In this document: in pieces, positions 10,045 to 18,337 of the stretch | Position numbering within the stretch: the first letter of the stretch is position 1 | Layout of the letters: each line of letters begins with the position of its first letter | Notes under the pieces: model-generated | What the model saw: only the letters and a program-made list of their open reading frames with translations | The model's database searches: none | What the model was told of the DNA's origin: nothing | Made by a program: the position numbers and the translations under genes | Source: Ophiostoma sp. CBS 140.51 | Lineage: Eukaryota; Ascomycota; Sordariomycetes; Ophiostomatales; Ophiostomataceae | Direction of reading: 5' to 3' | Length of the DNA: 19,373 nucleotides | Assembly (NCBI GenBank): GCA_029298735.1 | Contig: JANSLP010000474.1 | Coordinates: forward strand, 1 to 19,373

Positions 10045-10060
10045 GTGACTAGTCACGTGA
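10045..10060. promoter_or_regulatory. Overlapping palindromes including a CACGTG E-box
   Basis: GTGACTAGTCAC (10045-10056) is a perfect 12-bp palindrome and overlaps TCACGTGA (10053-10060), a perfect palindromic E-box of the kind bound by bHLH proteins such as Cbf1, Pho4 or SREBP homologues. It lies about 370 bp upstream of the Sro7-like start. Confidence 0.45.
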
Positions 10061-10656
10061 TGATGAACGTCAACAAACCATCCAGGCTCTGACTCCAACT
10101 GCGCTTTTGATTTTCCTGTGTTTAGATAGAACCAGTTTGATTTAATTTCTTCGCGATCGGTAAAAGTGTCCCTTGGAATATTGATATGCACGACATAGGT
10201 GACGGCGGGGGCTTTGTGGTGGATTCTAGGTGAATTATCATGGTAAGTTGGTTTGGCCAGTACATCGACGTCGTAACCAACTGGGGCACGTTTGTATGAC
10301 AGGGGATAGATTGGAGCAAAATATATGGTAGAATGAGTAGGTCACGTAAAATTGTAAGAGTTGTCAAGTGCGGGCATAGTAGGCTCAAGAGCTGCATGTT
10401 TTCAGAACTGCAAACGTTGAACTGCTTGCGTACACAAGTTTTACTCCCTCCGGGTGCTAGGCTAGAGGTGGACAAATTTGGCCATTCTCTCTTCTTTCTT
10501 TTTTATCCAAAACCTGTAGTTGTGAAATTATTCTCGGAATTCGATCAAGAGTATTGGACAATGAATGACAACTTGTCTGTTGAAAATCGGGCCGCTGCTT
10601 TTGTTCACACTCATATAATTCTAGAGAAGCAGACGAAAAGACGGGTGGCCTTCGCC

Positions 10657-10685
<29 letters not shown>
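10657..10685 (+). repeat. Uninterrupted run of 29 A
   Basis: A homopolymer of 29 A, the longest in the window. It could be a slippage product or the tail of a retroposed sequence. I found no target-site duplication, RNA polymerase III box or reverse-transcriptase motif around it. Confidence 0.9.
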
Positions 10686-10687
<2 letters not shown>

Positions 10688-10880
10688 GACGTATCATCTA
10701 TGCCAACCCTATTTTATATGGACGAGTCTGGATTACCTCAACAAAAAATATCGGTTGCATGGGTGGGTTTTTTTTTTTCGATTCACCACGGTATTGGAAG
10801 ACAGCATGCACAAAGCTCCCTTTTCCAAGAGTGGACTTGCCTTTTCCCAGGATAATAACGACCCAGCCTCTGTGTTCAGG

Positions 10881-10902
10881 TGGGGGGGGTGGGGGGGGGG
10901 GT
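10881..10902 (+). repeat. G-rich tract (G8-T-G11)
   Basis: Eight G, one T, then eleven G. Enough consecutive G exists to form an intramolecular G-quadruplex in principle. It lies about 500 bp upstream of the small plus-strand gene. Confidence 0.8.
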
Positions 10903-11171
10903 TCTTATTTGCAAACTCAGAATAAATAAGCTGGCCAAAGAAGGTCGCATAATGGCGGCCATTGGCATGATACGCCCGAGACCATTATTTCGCGTTAGCA
11001 TAGTTTTCCCTCCGCAAGGCTGGTACTTGACCGTGAGGCTCGTCCGCAATACTTGCTCTGTATCTCGGGCTCTCTTTTTGGGCTTTTTCACTCCTACAAA
11101 CACGTCTGCAAACAACTTTTCAGACGGAAGATGAGGAGAAGGTACATAGATTTTTTTTTTAAAGAACATGA

Positions 11172-11224
11172 GCCAATGTCAAGTTCGAGAAGCAGTTCTC
11201 CAGTCTTGAGTCAATTATAAAAGG
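11172..11224 (+). promoter_or_regulatory. CCAAT box and TATA box of the small plus-strand gene
   Basis: CCAAT at about 11172 and TATAAAAGG at 11216-11224 lie 168 bp or more before ATG 11384, followed by a pyrimidine-rich leader near 11255-11285. This ordered promoter is a main reason for accepting the downstream short open frame as a gene. Confidence 0.6.
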
Positions 11225-11383
11225 CCACCAGTCGCCTCTCATATCAGTGACATTGTTTGTTTCTTTCTTCCCTTTCTCCTGTAGCCTTCCGCCAGTTCAT
11301 ATCTCATCTCCATCAACATTAGACAATCTACCTGATTCAGGGCCCGAAAAAAAATCCCCAGTGCAAGGACTGCTCTCATAAAC

Positions 11384-11779
11384 ATGTCCAAGCGACAGAA
11401 ATCGTTCTACAAGCCATCTCCCCTGGAGTCAACCACGTCTATCGAGGTTGTGGTTGATGAGAAGGGTGATTCGTATGTTCTTTTTGAATCCTTGTTGTTT
11501 TCTCTCCATTTTAATATGCCAAAACGCACTACTCACAGTTCCTCGACTAAAAAATATAGACTTATCACATACCATCCTGGCGTCGCAGGCAACATCATGT
11601 TCCAGGGCCTTCACATGCGATATGGTGAGGATCATAAAGACCTCAATATGAGACTCTGGCACCAAGAAGATCTCGAAAAAAAGCAGGCTGAGGAGCATAA
11701 GGCCAGGGACGAGAATGGCACTGTCAAGAAGGAAAGTGACCAAAATTCCGCGCAGTCGGTCACAAGCTCTGGGAAATAG
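11384..11779 (+). CDS. Small Lys/Glu-rich protein of unknown function, probably with one intron
   Basis: I do not recognise this protein. The open frame is continuous (131 aa), but a good donor GTATGT at 11473 and acceptor CACAG at 11538 suggest a 66-nt intron, giving 109 aa; a second acceptor at 11559 would give 102 aa. All three forms keep the frame. The N-terminus is basic and Ser/Thr-rich, the middle holds YRLITYHPGVAGNIMFQGLHM, and the C-terminal third is a charged helix-like stretch (DLEKKQAEEHKARDEN) ending in Ser/Thr/Gln. No signal peptide or membrane segment is visible. Promoter elements upstream and a G-rich 3' flank support a transcribed gene. It could be a lineage-specific protein; a chance open frame cannot be excluded. 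Confidence 0.5.
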   Translation: MSKRQKSFYKPSPLESTTSIEVVVDEKGDSYVLFESLLFSLHFNMPKRTTHSSSTKKYRLITYHPGVAGNIMFQGLHMRYGEDHKDLNMRLWHQEDLEKKQAEEHKARDENGTVKKESDQNSAQSVTSSGK

Positions 11780-12763
11780 TTTGCTGCCCAGGCTGGCTTG
11801 CGGGGGGGAAGGGGGGGAGGGAAGCAGCACCAACATGTTACCGTGCTTCCTAGCCGATACCATTCTGGTCAAGATCCTCATTTCCTTGTCTGTCGTTCTT
11901 GAGAAGCAAAGAGGAGAGCTAGGGACGATTTTGGTCTCTATTGTTCTTGTTCGTTGTGGCTGCTTTTTATGTGGCGCTATTTGCTTGAACTCTCGTTTCT
12001 TTTTTTCTTGTTTTTCGCTTCTAGATTCAACATCAATAGCTGCGAAGTATCATTAACAATTTCCTTTTTTTGTGGCTCTTGAGGCTCTGCACATCATTAT
12101 TCACTGTGTTGGTTTGTAAAAGCTGCGGAACCGGCGTTTCCGCCCTTTTAGTGCCCGTTTTTAGCTCTTACCAACGTCGTCTCCTTTATCCATGACAGTC
12201 ATGGAAATTGACCACGGTGTCTTGCCTACAGACACGGGGGTTAGAGTGGCATTCAGATCAAATTTAGAGCTCAGTGCTAGGTGTGCGGTGTGCAATGTGT
12301 CTCTGTCACACTACGGGCTGTTAGATATCACCCTCTTCTCGGTCTCTTATCTCAGGGGAATGGTAAACGAACGAAACGCCGAGGAATATCTGGTAAGAAA
12401 ATCGTATTTTTCACCTTAGTTTTTTGTTGGACTCGAACCTTTCTTGGGTGGAAGGAGTCTGTATTGTCTGTCCCATTACAAGGGATGGCAACGCGGTCCC
12501 ACATTGTGCATGAGGTTTCGGCCTCTTCTTTTTTCCACCATATCTCCCGCAGAACCATGGACGATGCTTTGCGTCCAACCCCCGCCATGTCCTCAATGGC
12601 AAATGTATTGTTTATCACTTTTTGTTGTCCTCGTGGCGTCGTTTTTCAGGTTCAGTCAGACCCACTTTTGCTAGTTTGGCATGGCGTCAAAAAATGTACT
12701 TCAAGTTCCCTCCTGAGTGACTACTCATACCTTTTTTTTTTCTTCTTTTTTTAAAAAAAAAAA
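11780..12763. other. Non-coding stretch between the small gene and the transposase remnant
   Basis: About 1 kb. It opens with a G-rich tract (11802-11820) that would be in the small gene's 3' untranslated region, and ends with T- and A-runs (12731-12764). Open frames up to 157 codons overlap each other in several frames and carry no motif, so I do not call them. Confidence 0.6.
11802..11820 (+). repeat. G-rich tract just after the small gene's stop
   Basis: Two G7 runs separated by AA, then A and a G3 run. This fits a quadruplex-forming motif, 22 bp after the TAG at 11777-11779 on the coding strand. Confidence 0.7.
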
Positions 12764-12797
12764 ACAGCAACGAACTGCCTACAGCAACGAACTGCCT
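12764..12797 (+). repeat. Perfect 17-bp tandem duplication
   Basis: ACAGCAACGAACTGCCT occurs twice head to tail, followed by a partial third copy (ACAGCA). It lies between a T-run/A-run and the beginning of the transposase homology, so it may mark the rearranged 5' edge of the element. Confidence 0.85.
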
Positions 12798-12829
12798 ACA
12801 GCACTCCCTAGCCTTCCAGCACTCCCTTT

Positions 12830-13680
12830 TGCTCAGCATGACCGCCACATTACAGAGGACCAGGTACAACGCGTTCGCGATGCCTACTGTCTGGAAGGTG
12901 CCACGCAAATTCATCATCGAAGATACAGGCCTCACAACCAGCCAAATCTAGTACGCCCTCGCAAATATCGATAAAACCCCCCAAAAACGAGGCCCAAAGC
13001 CGAAAATGACACCGGCGGAGACAGAGGAGCTTCTAGCTTTCGTCAAGAGGTCCAAAGAAAACCGCCAGATGTCATATCTCCAGCTTTCTCTCGCCCTTTT
13101 CGACAAAAATCACGGCCAATACACCATAAAGAATTGCCTCCACCGCAACGGCTTTCACCGTTATGTTGCTCGCAAAAAGCCGTACCTAACAGCTCCCAAC
13201 ATCAGAAAACGCCTCAAATACACCCACGACCACCTAGACTAGAATGTTGAGCAGTGGAAGGAGGTGCTGTGGAGCGACAAAACGTGGGTTCAAGGCCGTA
13301 AACATAAGCGCGTCTGGGTGACTTGCCAGCCAGGAGAGGGGATGGATAGGACCTGTATTTTGGAGCAAAACAAAAGGCCTTATGGCAAAATAATTTGTGG
13401 CCCTTTTTCAGGCCAGGGGAAGGGCCCAGAGGTATTTTAAGAGAAAGAATAGGGCTCGATTACCGCTACTGCCTACTATAAACACATCCTCCCTGTAGTT
13501 GACAATTATGCAACAGCAGGCCAGCAAGGCCACACGCTCCAATCCATGCAGGACAACGCACCCGCGCATAGTGCCAAAACCACCAAGCAGGATTTCACAT
13601 CTAGGGGCATTACGCCCTTAGAGTGACCTCTCAACAGCTCTGACTTAAATCCCATCGAACGCGCCTGGGATATACCCTAG
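12830..13680 (+). pseudogene. Degraded Tc1-type (DD34E) transposase
   Basis: The N-terminal helix-turn-helix begins at about 12850 (ITEDQVQRVRDAY). One frameshift near 12890-12900 moves the reading frame to that of 13006, where IIEDTGLTTSQI, ANIDKTPQKRGPKPKM and a long open segment to 13239 follow. The catalytic domain shows LWSDKTWV (first Asp), MQDNAPAHSAK (second Asp) and LNSSDLNPIE (Glu), with 34 residues between the second Asp and the Glu, the Tc1 spacing. Stops interrupt it at 12949, 13240, 13438, 13450, 13624 and 13678. Four of these (13240, 13438, 13450, 13624) sit where related transposases have Trp. The C-terminus after 13680 is not recognisable. It cannot encode an active enzyme. 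Terminal inverted repeats were not found with certainty, so only the coding remnant is bounded here. Confidence 0.92.
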
Positions 13681-13770
13681 CATAAGGGCAGTGGTGGCAG
13701 CGGAGAGCAAGCACACGCGTTTTTGGTTTTTGATTTTTTTGATTTTCCTTCCTTGTGAAGTATTATTTTG

Positions 13771-13836
13771 TGGGCCCTCTCCTAAAGAAACCCATTTTAA
13801 TGAGACGGACCCTTGTTTTTTGTCCCATTAGGCCCA
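13771..13836. repeat. Nested imperfect inverted repeat beside the transposase remnant
   Basis: TGGGCC (13771-13776) pairs with GGCCCA (13831-13836), and TAATGAGAC (13798-13806) pairs with GTCCCATTA (13822-13830) with one mismatch. This may be a subterminal repeat of the Tc1 element or a small fold-back. The equivalent left-hand sequence was not found upstream of the transposase. Confidence 0.4.
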
Positions 13837-14650
13837 TAAATACCTGACCAGGGTGAGGTTAAACAGATAATGTGCGTCGTACTCGGTACTCATGACAGAT
13901 TTGTTCAGCCCTCTTTCCATAATACGAATAACTATTACTCGTAGTTCACTGCTTCTTCTTCATGAAGCCTGCGAGCTTGGTAAGTTTAGTCCTAACCGGG
14001 CATTTGAGACATGCACAAGAAAACCATTGCAAGGGAAAATACTCAACGCGTGCAGAGAGAAAAGAGAAGGCAGAAGAAAAGGATTGCCCGTTCATGCCTG
14101 GCCATACCAACCAGGACCTGGGCACCACCGGACAGGAGCAACCACAGCGGCCGGGAAGCAATGGAAAGAGTCATTTCATTGTTCCAGCCCATCAATATAT
14201 GGAAACGATGCTCCGCATTTTTTTGTTGTCGCCTTGTCGAAATAAAGGTGCCAAAATTACATGGACACAAGTGTTGTTACACAGCATATAGCAGTCCTAC
14301 GAATAAAATGACAATGTGACATCGAGGCTCTTGTGTTGAGTTCAAAAAAAAAAATGTTGAGACGATTTTTTTTTCCTGTGATTATTTCCAGTGAAAGATA
14401 CAAACGACAATGGCAAGAAAAGGGAAAGGGCGTGGTAGACATTGCCCAAGGCGATTTGAAAGAAGAGGGAGAAGAAAAAAGGGTGTAATAGAAAATTAAG
14501 AAAACCCCAAATGGTAAAAGAAAAACAGCAAATACCTAATTTTACACTTACGAAGCCCGTCCCGTGTCAGCCCAATAATAGAAGAAACAATACAAAGACA
14601 AAATGAACAAGGTGAAAAAATGAGTCCATGCAGGACAAAAAAAAAGAAAA

Positions 14651-14690
14651 CCCCAAAAAGCCCCAACCAAACAAAAACCCCAAAAAACCA
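14651..14690 (-). repeat. G4T-rich tract downstream of the Q-rich gene
   Basis: On the minus strand three GGGG runs (complement of CCCC at 14651-14654, 14661-14664 and 14678-14681) are separated by T-rich spacers. It lies about 120-155 bp after the stop codon at 14807, so probably in the 3' untranslated region or just beyond it. Confidence 0.6.
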
Positions 14691-14806
14691 GAGGCGACCC
14701 AGTGCCGACATCCCGGTCCTTGCATTCGATCATGACCGTGACCCCCAAAATACAGTAACATTACATTACGCCATGTAACGCTTTTCGTGTGCGCAAGAAT
14801 CTCGTC

Positions 14807-17800
14807 TTACGATGGACGCTGGAAACCACCACCGGGCACAGGTGACACGCTCATCGGTACAGGCGAGGGTGACGGCATATGCTGTGGCGTGCCGTTCATC
14901 GCAGGCGACGGCTGGCCCTGGAGACGCGGCGATGGCTGCTGCTGCAGGTAGGCTTGCGGCGGCACTGGTGACTGGAACTGGGGCTGCGGTGACGGCTGCG
15001 GCTGGTACTGTCCTGGCCGTAGCATAATAGCTCCACCAGCAGGCATGTTTGCGCGCGCTGCAGCCAACTTGGACATGTCCACGCCGCCGTTCCCCATGCC
15101 GCCGCCACTACCACCAAGACCGATGCCAGCCAGGCCAGCCACCTGGCCCATGCCTCCCTGATTCATCTTGTCGGCGAAACCCATAGTTCGCTCATGAGCC
15201 GACGCGCGTGCCCGGGCTTGCTCCATGAGCCGCTGCTGCTGAGGCTGGTCCATGACTGTGTGGTAGCCAAAAGGACCAGCGCCGGGCGGCGGTGTACCAG
15301 AAAACTGGCGCTGCTGCTGCTGCTGCTGCTGAACTGCACCGGGCTGGCCAGGGAAGGGAGGACGCGCCATAAGCTGCTGCTGTTGCCTAATATGCTGCTG
15401 CTGCTGTTGAAGGGGCGTTCCCGGTGTCATCGGGCCCTGCTGGAAGCGCTGCTGGGGGCTGCCAACGTGTTGCAGTGGCGGGTGAATGTGGTGCTGCTGA
15501 GGAGCAATGTGTGCTGCACCGTTGGCCGGCGACGGAGGGTACGGCATGCTGTGAGAGGCACGGCGCTGCTGCTGTTGCTGCATCTGTTGCTGTTGCAGTT
15601 GTTGTTGCTGCTGCTGCGGTGTGCCGGGCGTCAGTGCCGGGGGTAGGGGGACTTGCTGCGGGTAGCCTGGCGTACCCGGTGGGTAGCGGAATTGTTGTTG
15701 GGGAGTGCCTGGCTGCATGGCCGGCGATCCATAGGAACCTGGTTGAGGCTGGGAGACAACGCGCTGTGGTGACATGTGCGGAGGCACTTGCTGGCCCGGT
15801 GCAAACCCAGGGCCCGGTGGCAGGTGCTGCACCCCTTGCCGGACCTGCATCTGGGGTTGGGCCTTAGCCATGGGAACATAGTTGTATCCATTAGGCGGTG
15901 GACGGAAGGGAGGCTGGGCCTGTGCGCCAGGCCGGACATGTGGGGGGAGTGCGGCAGCAGGAGTGCCGGCAGCGCCTCCCACAGATGCTCTATGAGGCGG
16001 GCCGGCACGAGCGGGTGTCTGGTGTTGGCCGGAGAAGAAGGCACCGCCGGGTGCCATCGGAGTTCTACTCGGGGTGTTGAACTGCGGACCGTAGTTGTGG
16101 CTCGCCGTGACACTCGCTGACCTATGAGCGGGTGTACGCTGCGGCGAGCTGGCGGCAACTTGTGCGGCCTGCGCTGCCTGGCGAGCACGAACGACTGACT
16201 CGTCCTCCTCCAGGACACCGCGGTACTCTTCACCACGGACCTCGATCTTGGTGCTAATATTCAGCTCCTCCAGCTTGTCCGAGTTGAGACGTGCCACGAC
16301 GTAGGGAGGGAGGGCCTGAATAATCAGGGAGAGTTGCGCTTTGAGAGTCTGGTAGGTAAGCATCTCCTCTTCGCTGGGCTGCTGAGCGAGGGCGCCGTTG
16401 CGCAACATATCGGCGTTGACAGGGTCGGCTGAGAAACGGTCCTGGCTGGTCGGCAATGTAAGGTTGCGGTTGCGCTGGTACGACGCGAGCGTGACAATCA
16501 AATCAGAGACCTCCTGGAGCATCTCATCAGCGTCCTTGTCCTCATCCAACTTCTCGCCCATGACCTCTTCGAGCGATGGGTCGACCAGGCTGTCGTCCCA
16601 CTCGGCAATGGTCTTCTGGAGGGCCTCCTCGTCAAGCACATCAGCCGAAGCCAGGTTGGCCGGTGTCGAGACCTCCTCAATGTACTGCATGTCGTCGCCC
16701 AGCTCCTTCTCGACCATGCGCTGGAACACGCGGTGGCCAACACGCTGCCACCACATGCGGCCGACCTGCGTGGCGGATACAATAGCGGCAGAGTCATCCT
16801 TGGACGGCGCAAAGCTGGAAAAAGCGCCCCGGAAAAGGGACTCCATCTCGGATAGCTCAAGCTCGGTAGCTGAAGGTTTGCGGCCAGCCAGGCTCTGAGC
16901 ACGCTCGCGCTGGCGGGTCTTAATCTGCGATGACGGCGTGGCATTGCTGTAATCGAGCCACTGGCCCATTGTGATTTGTTGAGTGGAGTAAGAACCGGTG
17001 CGGTATTTCGATCTCTCAGACAGCTCGGGGTGGTAGAAGCCCAGTGTCGTGGACTTGGTTGTGCTCTTCGGCGCCTTCGGCGGCTGTAATGGTGGTAGGT
17101 TCCGGGGAGAGGGGAACAGCTCGCCAAACGTCGGGGCGCGGGTATTCTTGTCGGGAGGGGGTGGCGCAAAAACACGGGTAAGAGTCATATTGCCGCCAAA
17201 GGTGATGTCCACGTCTTCGCGGACAATGTCATCGATCTCCTTGCTGGCATCGTCGGCGTTATCTTGGGGCTGCGATCCACGTGTCGGCAGACTCGAAAAC
17301 AGCTGGCGGGGGCCAGGCGCGTTGCCAAACACGGTCAACACAGGCTCGCCCCGGTTCGAAGACGAGATGGACACGGACACGTCGTTGCCAATCTTGCCGC
17401 CGGTCTTGCCATGCAACGGGCCAGACTTTGGGTACGCGGTTTCTCGGCGGTACAGGTCGTAGGCAGTTCCACGGAACTGGGTGATGTGCGCAATGGCAGC
17501 CCGCTTTGCACGGTCCTCGTTGTCGCCAGTCTTCGCTTCTGTCGCGTCGTTCGTCTCGGCTTCCTCCTTGGCCTCGTTGGTGGTCTCGCGTTCCGTCTTG
17601 CCTTCTGATTCGGTGCTGGTGTTCGCTGCTTCAAGGGCGGCCAGCTCGCTGCGGACAACAGCAGCAATATCCAGCACCAGGTCGTCCAATAACGCGTAGA
17701 CATCGCCCTCAACCTTGTCGGCAACGGACTTGTTCGTTTTCGAGTCGGATGGACTGGCAGAGCCGTCGGGCTTTTGGCGCTTGGCTTGCGGTTCGTCGGA

Positions 17801-18337
17801 TGCAGGGAATTCGGGCAATGGTCGTGAGAGGATCGGAGGGGTCGACTTGTCGAAACTGTACACGTTGTTAGTAGGCTGGAGCAGGGGGTGTGATGATAAT
17901 GTGATGATGGGAATTTTGCCATACGTCTGGAGAACATCAAAATAGTCGCGAATCAGGCGCTTCTCGTCCCGGTTTCCTGCCGTTGTAGACGTAACAGGGC
18001 CCGGTGTTGCGTTTTTGCCGTTGCTTGCTGCCTCGGTCTTTCCGTTAATCGACTTGGATGACAGGGCGGGCGATGCAGATGCAGATGCAGACGCAGCCGC
18101 CTTGACCTGGTCGATGGCTGTGGCAGGCGATGCGGTTGCAGCACCTGCATCGGCCATCACCTCATCGGCATCGTTGCTGGCGTCGCGTTTTCGCTTTGTC
18201 GAGGCGGCACCGTTGCCGTTGCTATCGCTTCCATTGCCATTGCTGCCGCTAGGACTTGTTGGCGCGACAGGCGTGGACGACGCGGCTGCAGCATCGCCGG
18301 ACAGGCCGTTCACGTTGGCCGCGGTAGCGGCAGCCAT
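14807..18337 (-). CDS. Large Q/P-rich probable nuclear protein, unidentified
   Basis: A single 1176-aa open frame. I start it at ATG 18337 (context ACAATGGC, MAAATAANVNG); the frame can be extended upstream only through a TTG. The N-terminal 120 residues are low-complexity (Ala, Ser, Gly, Asn) with a KRKR nuclear-localisation-like cluster at 48-51. A conserved-looking segment follows at about 125-180 (RDYFDVLQTYGKIPIITLSSHPLL). GQWLDYSNATPSSQIKTRQR near 456, then an acidic/helical part with GRMWWQRVGHRVFQRM near 526 and a helical segment around 670-710, look structured. From about residue 730 to the end it is Pro/Gln/Gly-rich with several polyglutamine runs. This composition fits a transcription coactivator or chromatin-complex subunit. 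I do not recognise a named family; it lacks the Spt20 signature I would expect for that SAGA subunit. Confidence 0.88.
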   Translation of the reverse strand: MAAATAANVNGLSGDAAAASSTPVAPTSPSGSNGNGSDSNGNGAASTKRKRDASNDADEVMADAGAATASPATAIDQVKAAASASASASPALSSKSINGKTEAASNGKNATPGPVTSTTAGNRDEKRLIRDYFDVLQTYGKIPIITLSSHPLLQPTNNVYSFDKSTPPILSRPLPEFPASDEPQAKRQKPDGSASPSDSKTNKSVADKVEGDVYALLDDLVLDIAAVVRSELAALEAANTSTESEGKTERETTNEAKEEAETNDATEAKTGDNEDRAKRAAIAHITQFRGTAYDLYRRETAYPKSGPLHGKTGGKIGNDVSVSISSSNRGEPVLTVFGNAPGPRQLFSSLPTRGSQPQDNADDASKEIDDIVREDVDITFGGNMTLTRVFAPPPPDKNTRAPTFGELFPSPRNLPPLQPPKAPKSTTKSTTLGFYHPELSERSKYRTGSYSTQQITMGQWLDYSNATPSSQIKTRQRERAQSLAGRKPSATELELSEMESLFRGAFSSFAPSKDDSAAIVSATQVGRMWWQRVGHRVFQRMVEKELGDDMQYIEEVSTPANLASADVLDEEALQKTIAEWDDSLVDPSLEEVMGEKLDEDKDADEMLQEVSDLIVTLASYQRNRNLTLPTSQDRFSADPVNADMLRNGALAQQPSEEEMLTYQTLKAQLSLIIQALPPYVVARLNSDKLEELNISTKIEVRGEEYRGVLEEDESVVRARQAAQAAQVAASSPQRTPAHRSASVTASHNYGPQFNTPSRTPMAPGGAFFSGQHQTPARAGPPHRASVGGAAGTPAAALPPHVRPGAQAQPPFRPPPNGYNYVPMAKAQPQMQVRQGVQHLPPGPGFAPGQQVPPHMSPQRVVSQPQPGSYGSPAMQPGTPQQQFRYPPGTPGYPQQVPLPPALTPGTPQQQQQQLQQQQMQQQQQRRASHSMPYPPSPANGAAHIAPQQHHIHPPLQHVGSPQQRFQQGPMTPGTPLQQQQQHIRQQQQLMARPPFPGQPGAVQQQQQQQRQFSGTPPPGAGPFGYHTVMDQPQQQRLMEQARARASAHERTMGFADKMNQGGMGQVAGLAGIGLGGSGGGMGNGGVDMSKLAAARANMPAGGAIMLRPGQYQPQPSPQPQFQSPVPPQAYLQQQPSPRLQGQPSPAMNGTPQHMPSPSPVPMSVSPVPGGGFQRPS
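15311..15331 (-). repeat. Pure (CAG)7 tract coding polyglutamine
   Basis: Seven CTG triplets on the plus strand, CAG on the coding strand. Other glutamine stretches of the same gene (about 15385-15407 and 15565-15623) mix CAG and CAA, which makes them less prone to slippage than this one. Confidence 0.9.

Larger units (their letters stand above)
9680..11383. other. Intergenic region between the Sro7-like gene and the small plus-strand gene
   Basis: 1.7 kb that should carry both promoters. It holds an 8-bp triplicate repeat, an overlapping palindrome/E-box at 10045-10060, an A29 run, a G-rich tract near 10881 and a CCAAT/TATA pair at 11172 and 11216. Open frames here are short and show no family motifs. 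Confidence 0.6.
13690..14806. other. Non-coding region between the transposase remnant and the Q-rich gene
   Basis: 1.1 kb of AT-rich, low-complexity sequence. It includes an inverted-repeat block at 13771-13836 that may be the right end of the transposon, two plus-strand AATAAA motifs near 14240 and 14302, and a C4A-rich tract near 14651-14690 lying in the 3' flank of the minus-strand Q-rich gene. Overlapping frames of about 100 codons at 13960-14320 are not convincing. Confidence 0.55.

Noticed and set aside
12430..12441. GGTTCGAGTCC on the minus strand, a perfect RNA polymerase III B box
   Set aside because: The flanking bases do not form a T stem and no cloverleaf or A box is found upstream, so it is not a tRNA and a SINE is unsupported.
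12281..12754. 157-codon plus-strand open frame
   Set aside because: It ends in a homopolymer-coded Phe run, has no motif or clear promoter, and overlaps other frames of similar length.
13962..14319. Possible small plus-strand gene with a GTAAGT donor near 13980 and AATAAA motifs near 14240 and 14302
   Set aside because: Two overlapping frames of about 100 codons compete, neither has recognisable motifs, and no acceptor stands out. It might be transcribed, but the sequence does not support a protein.
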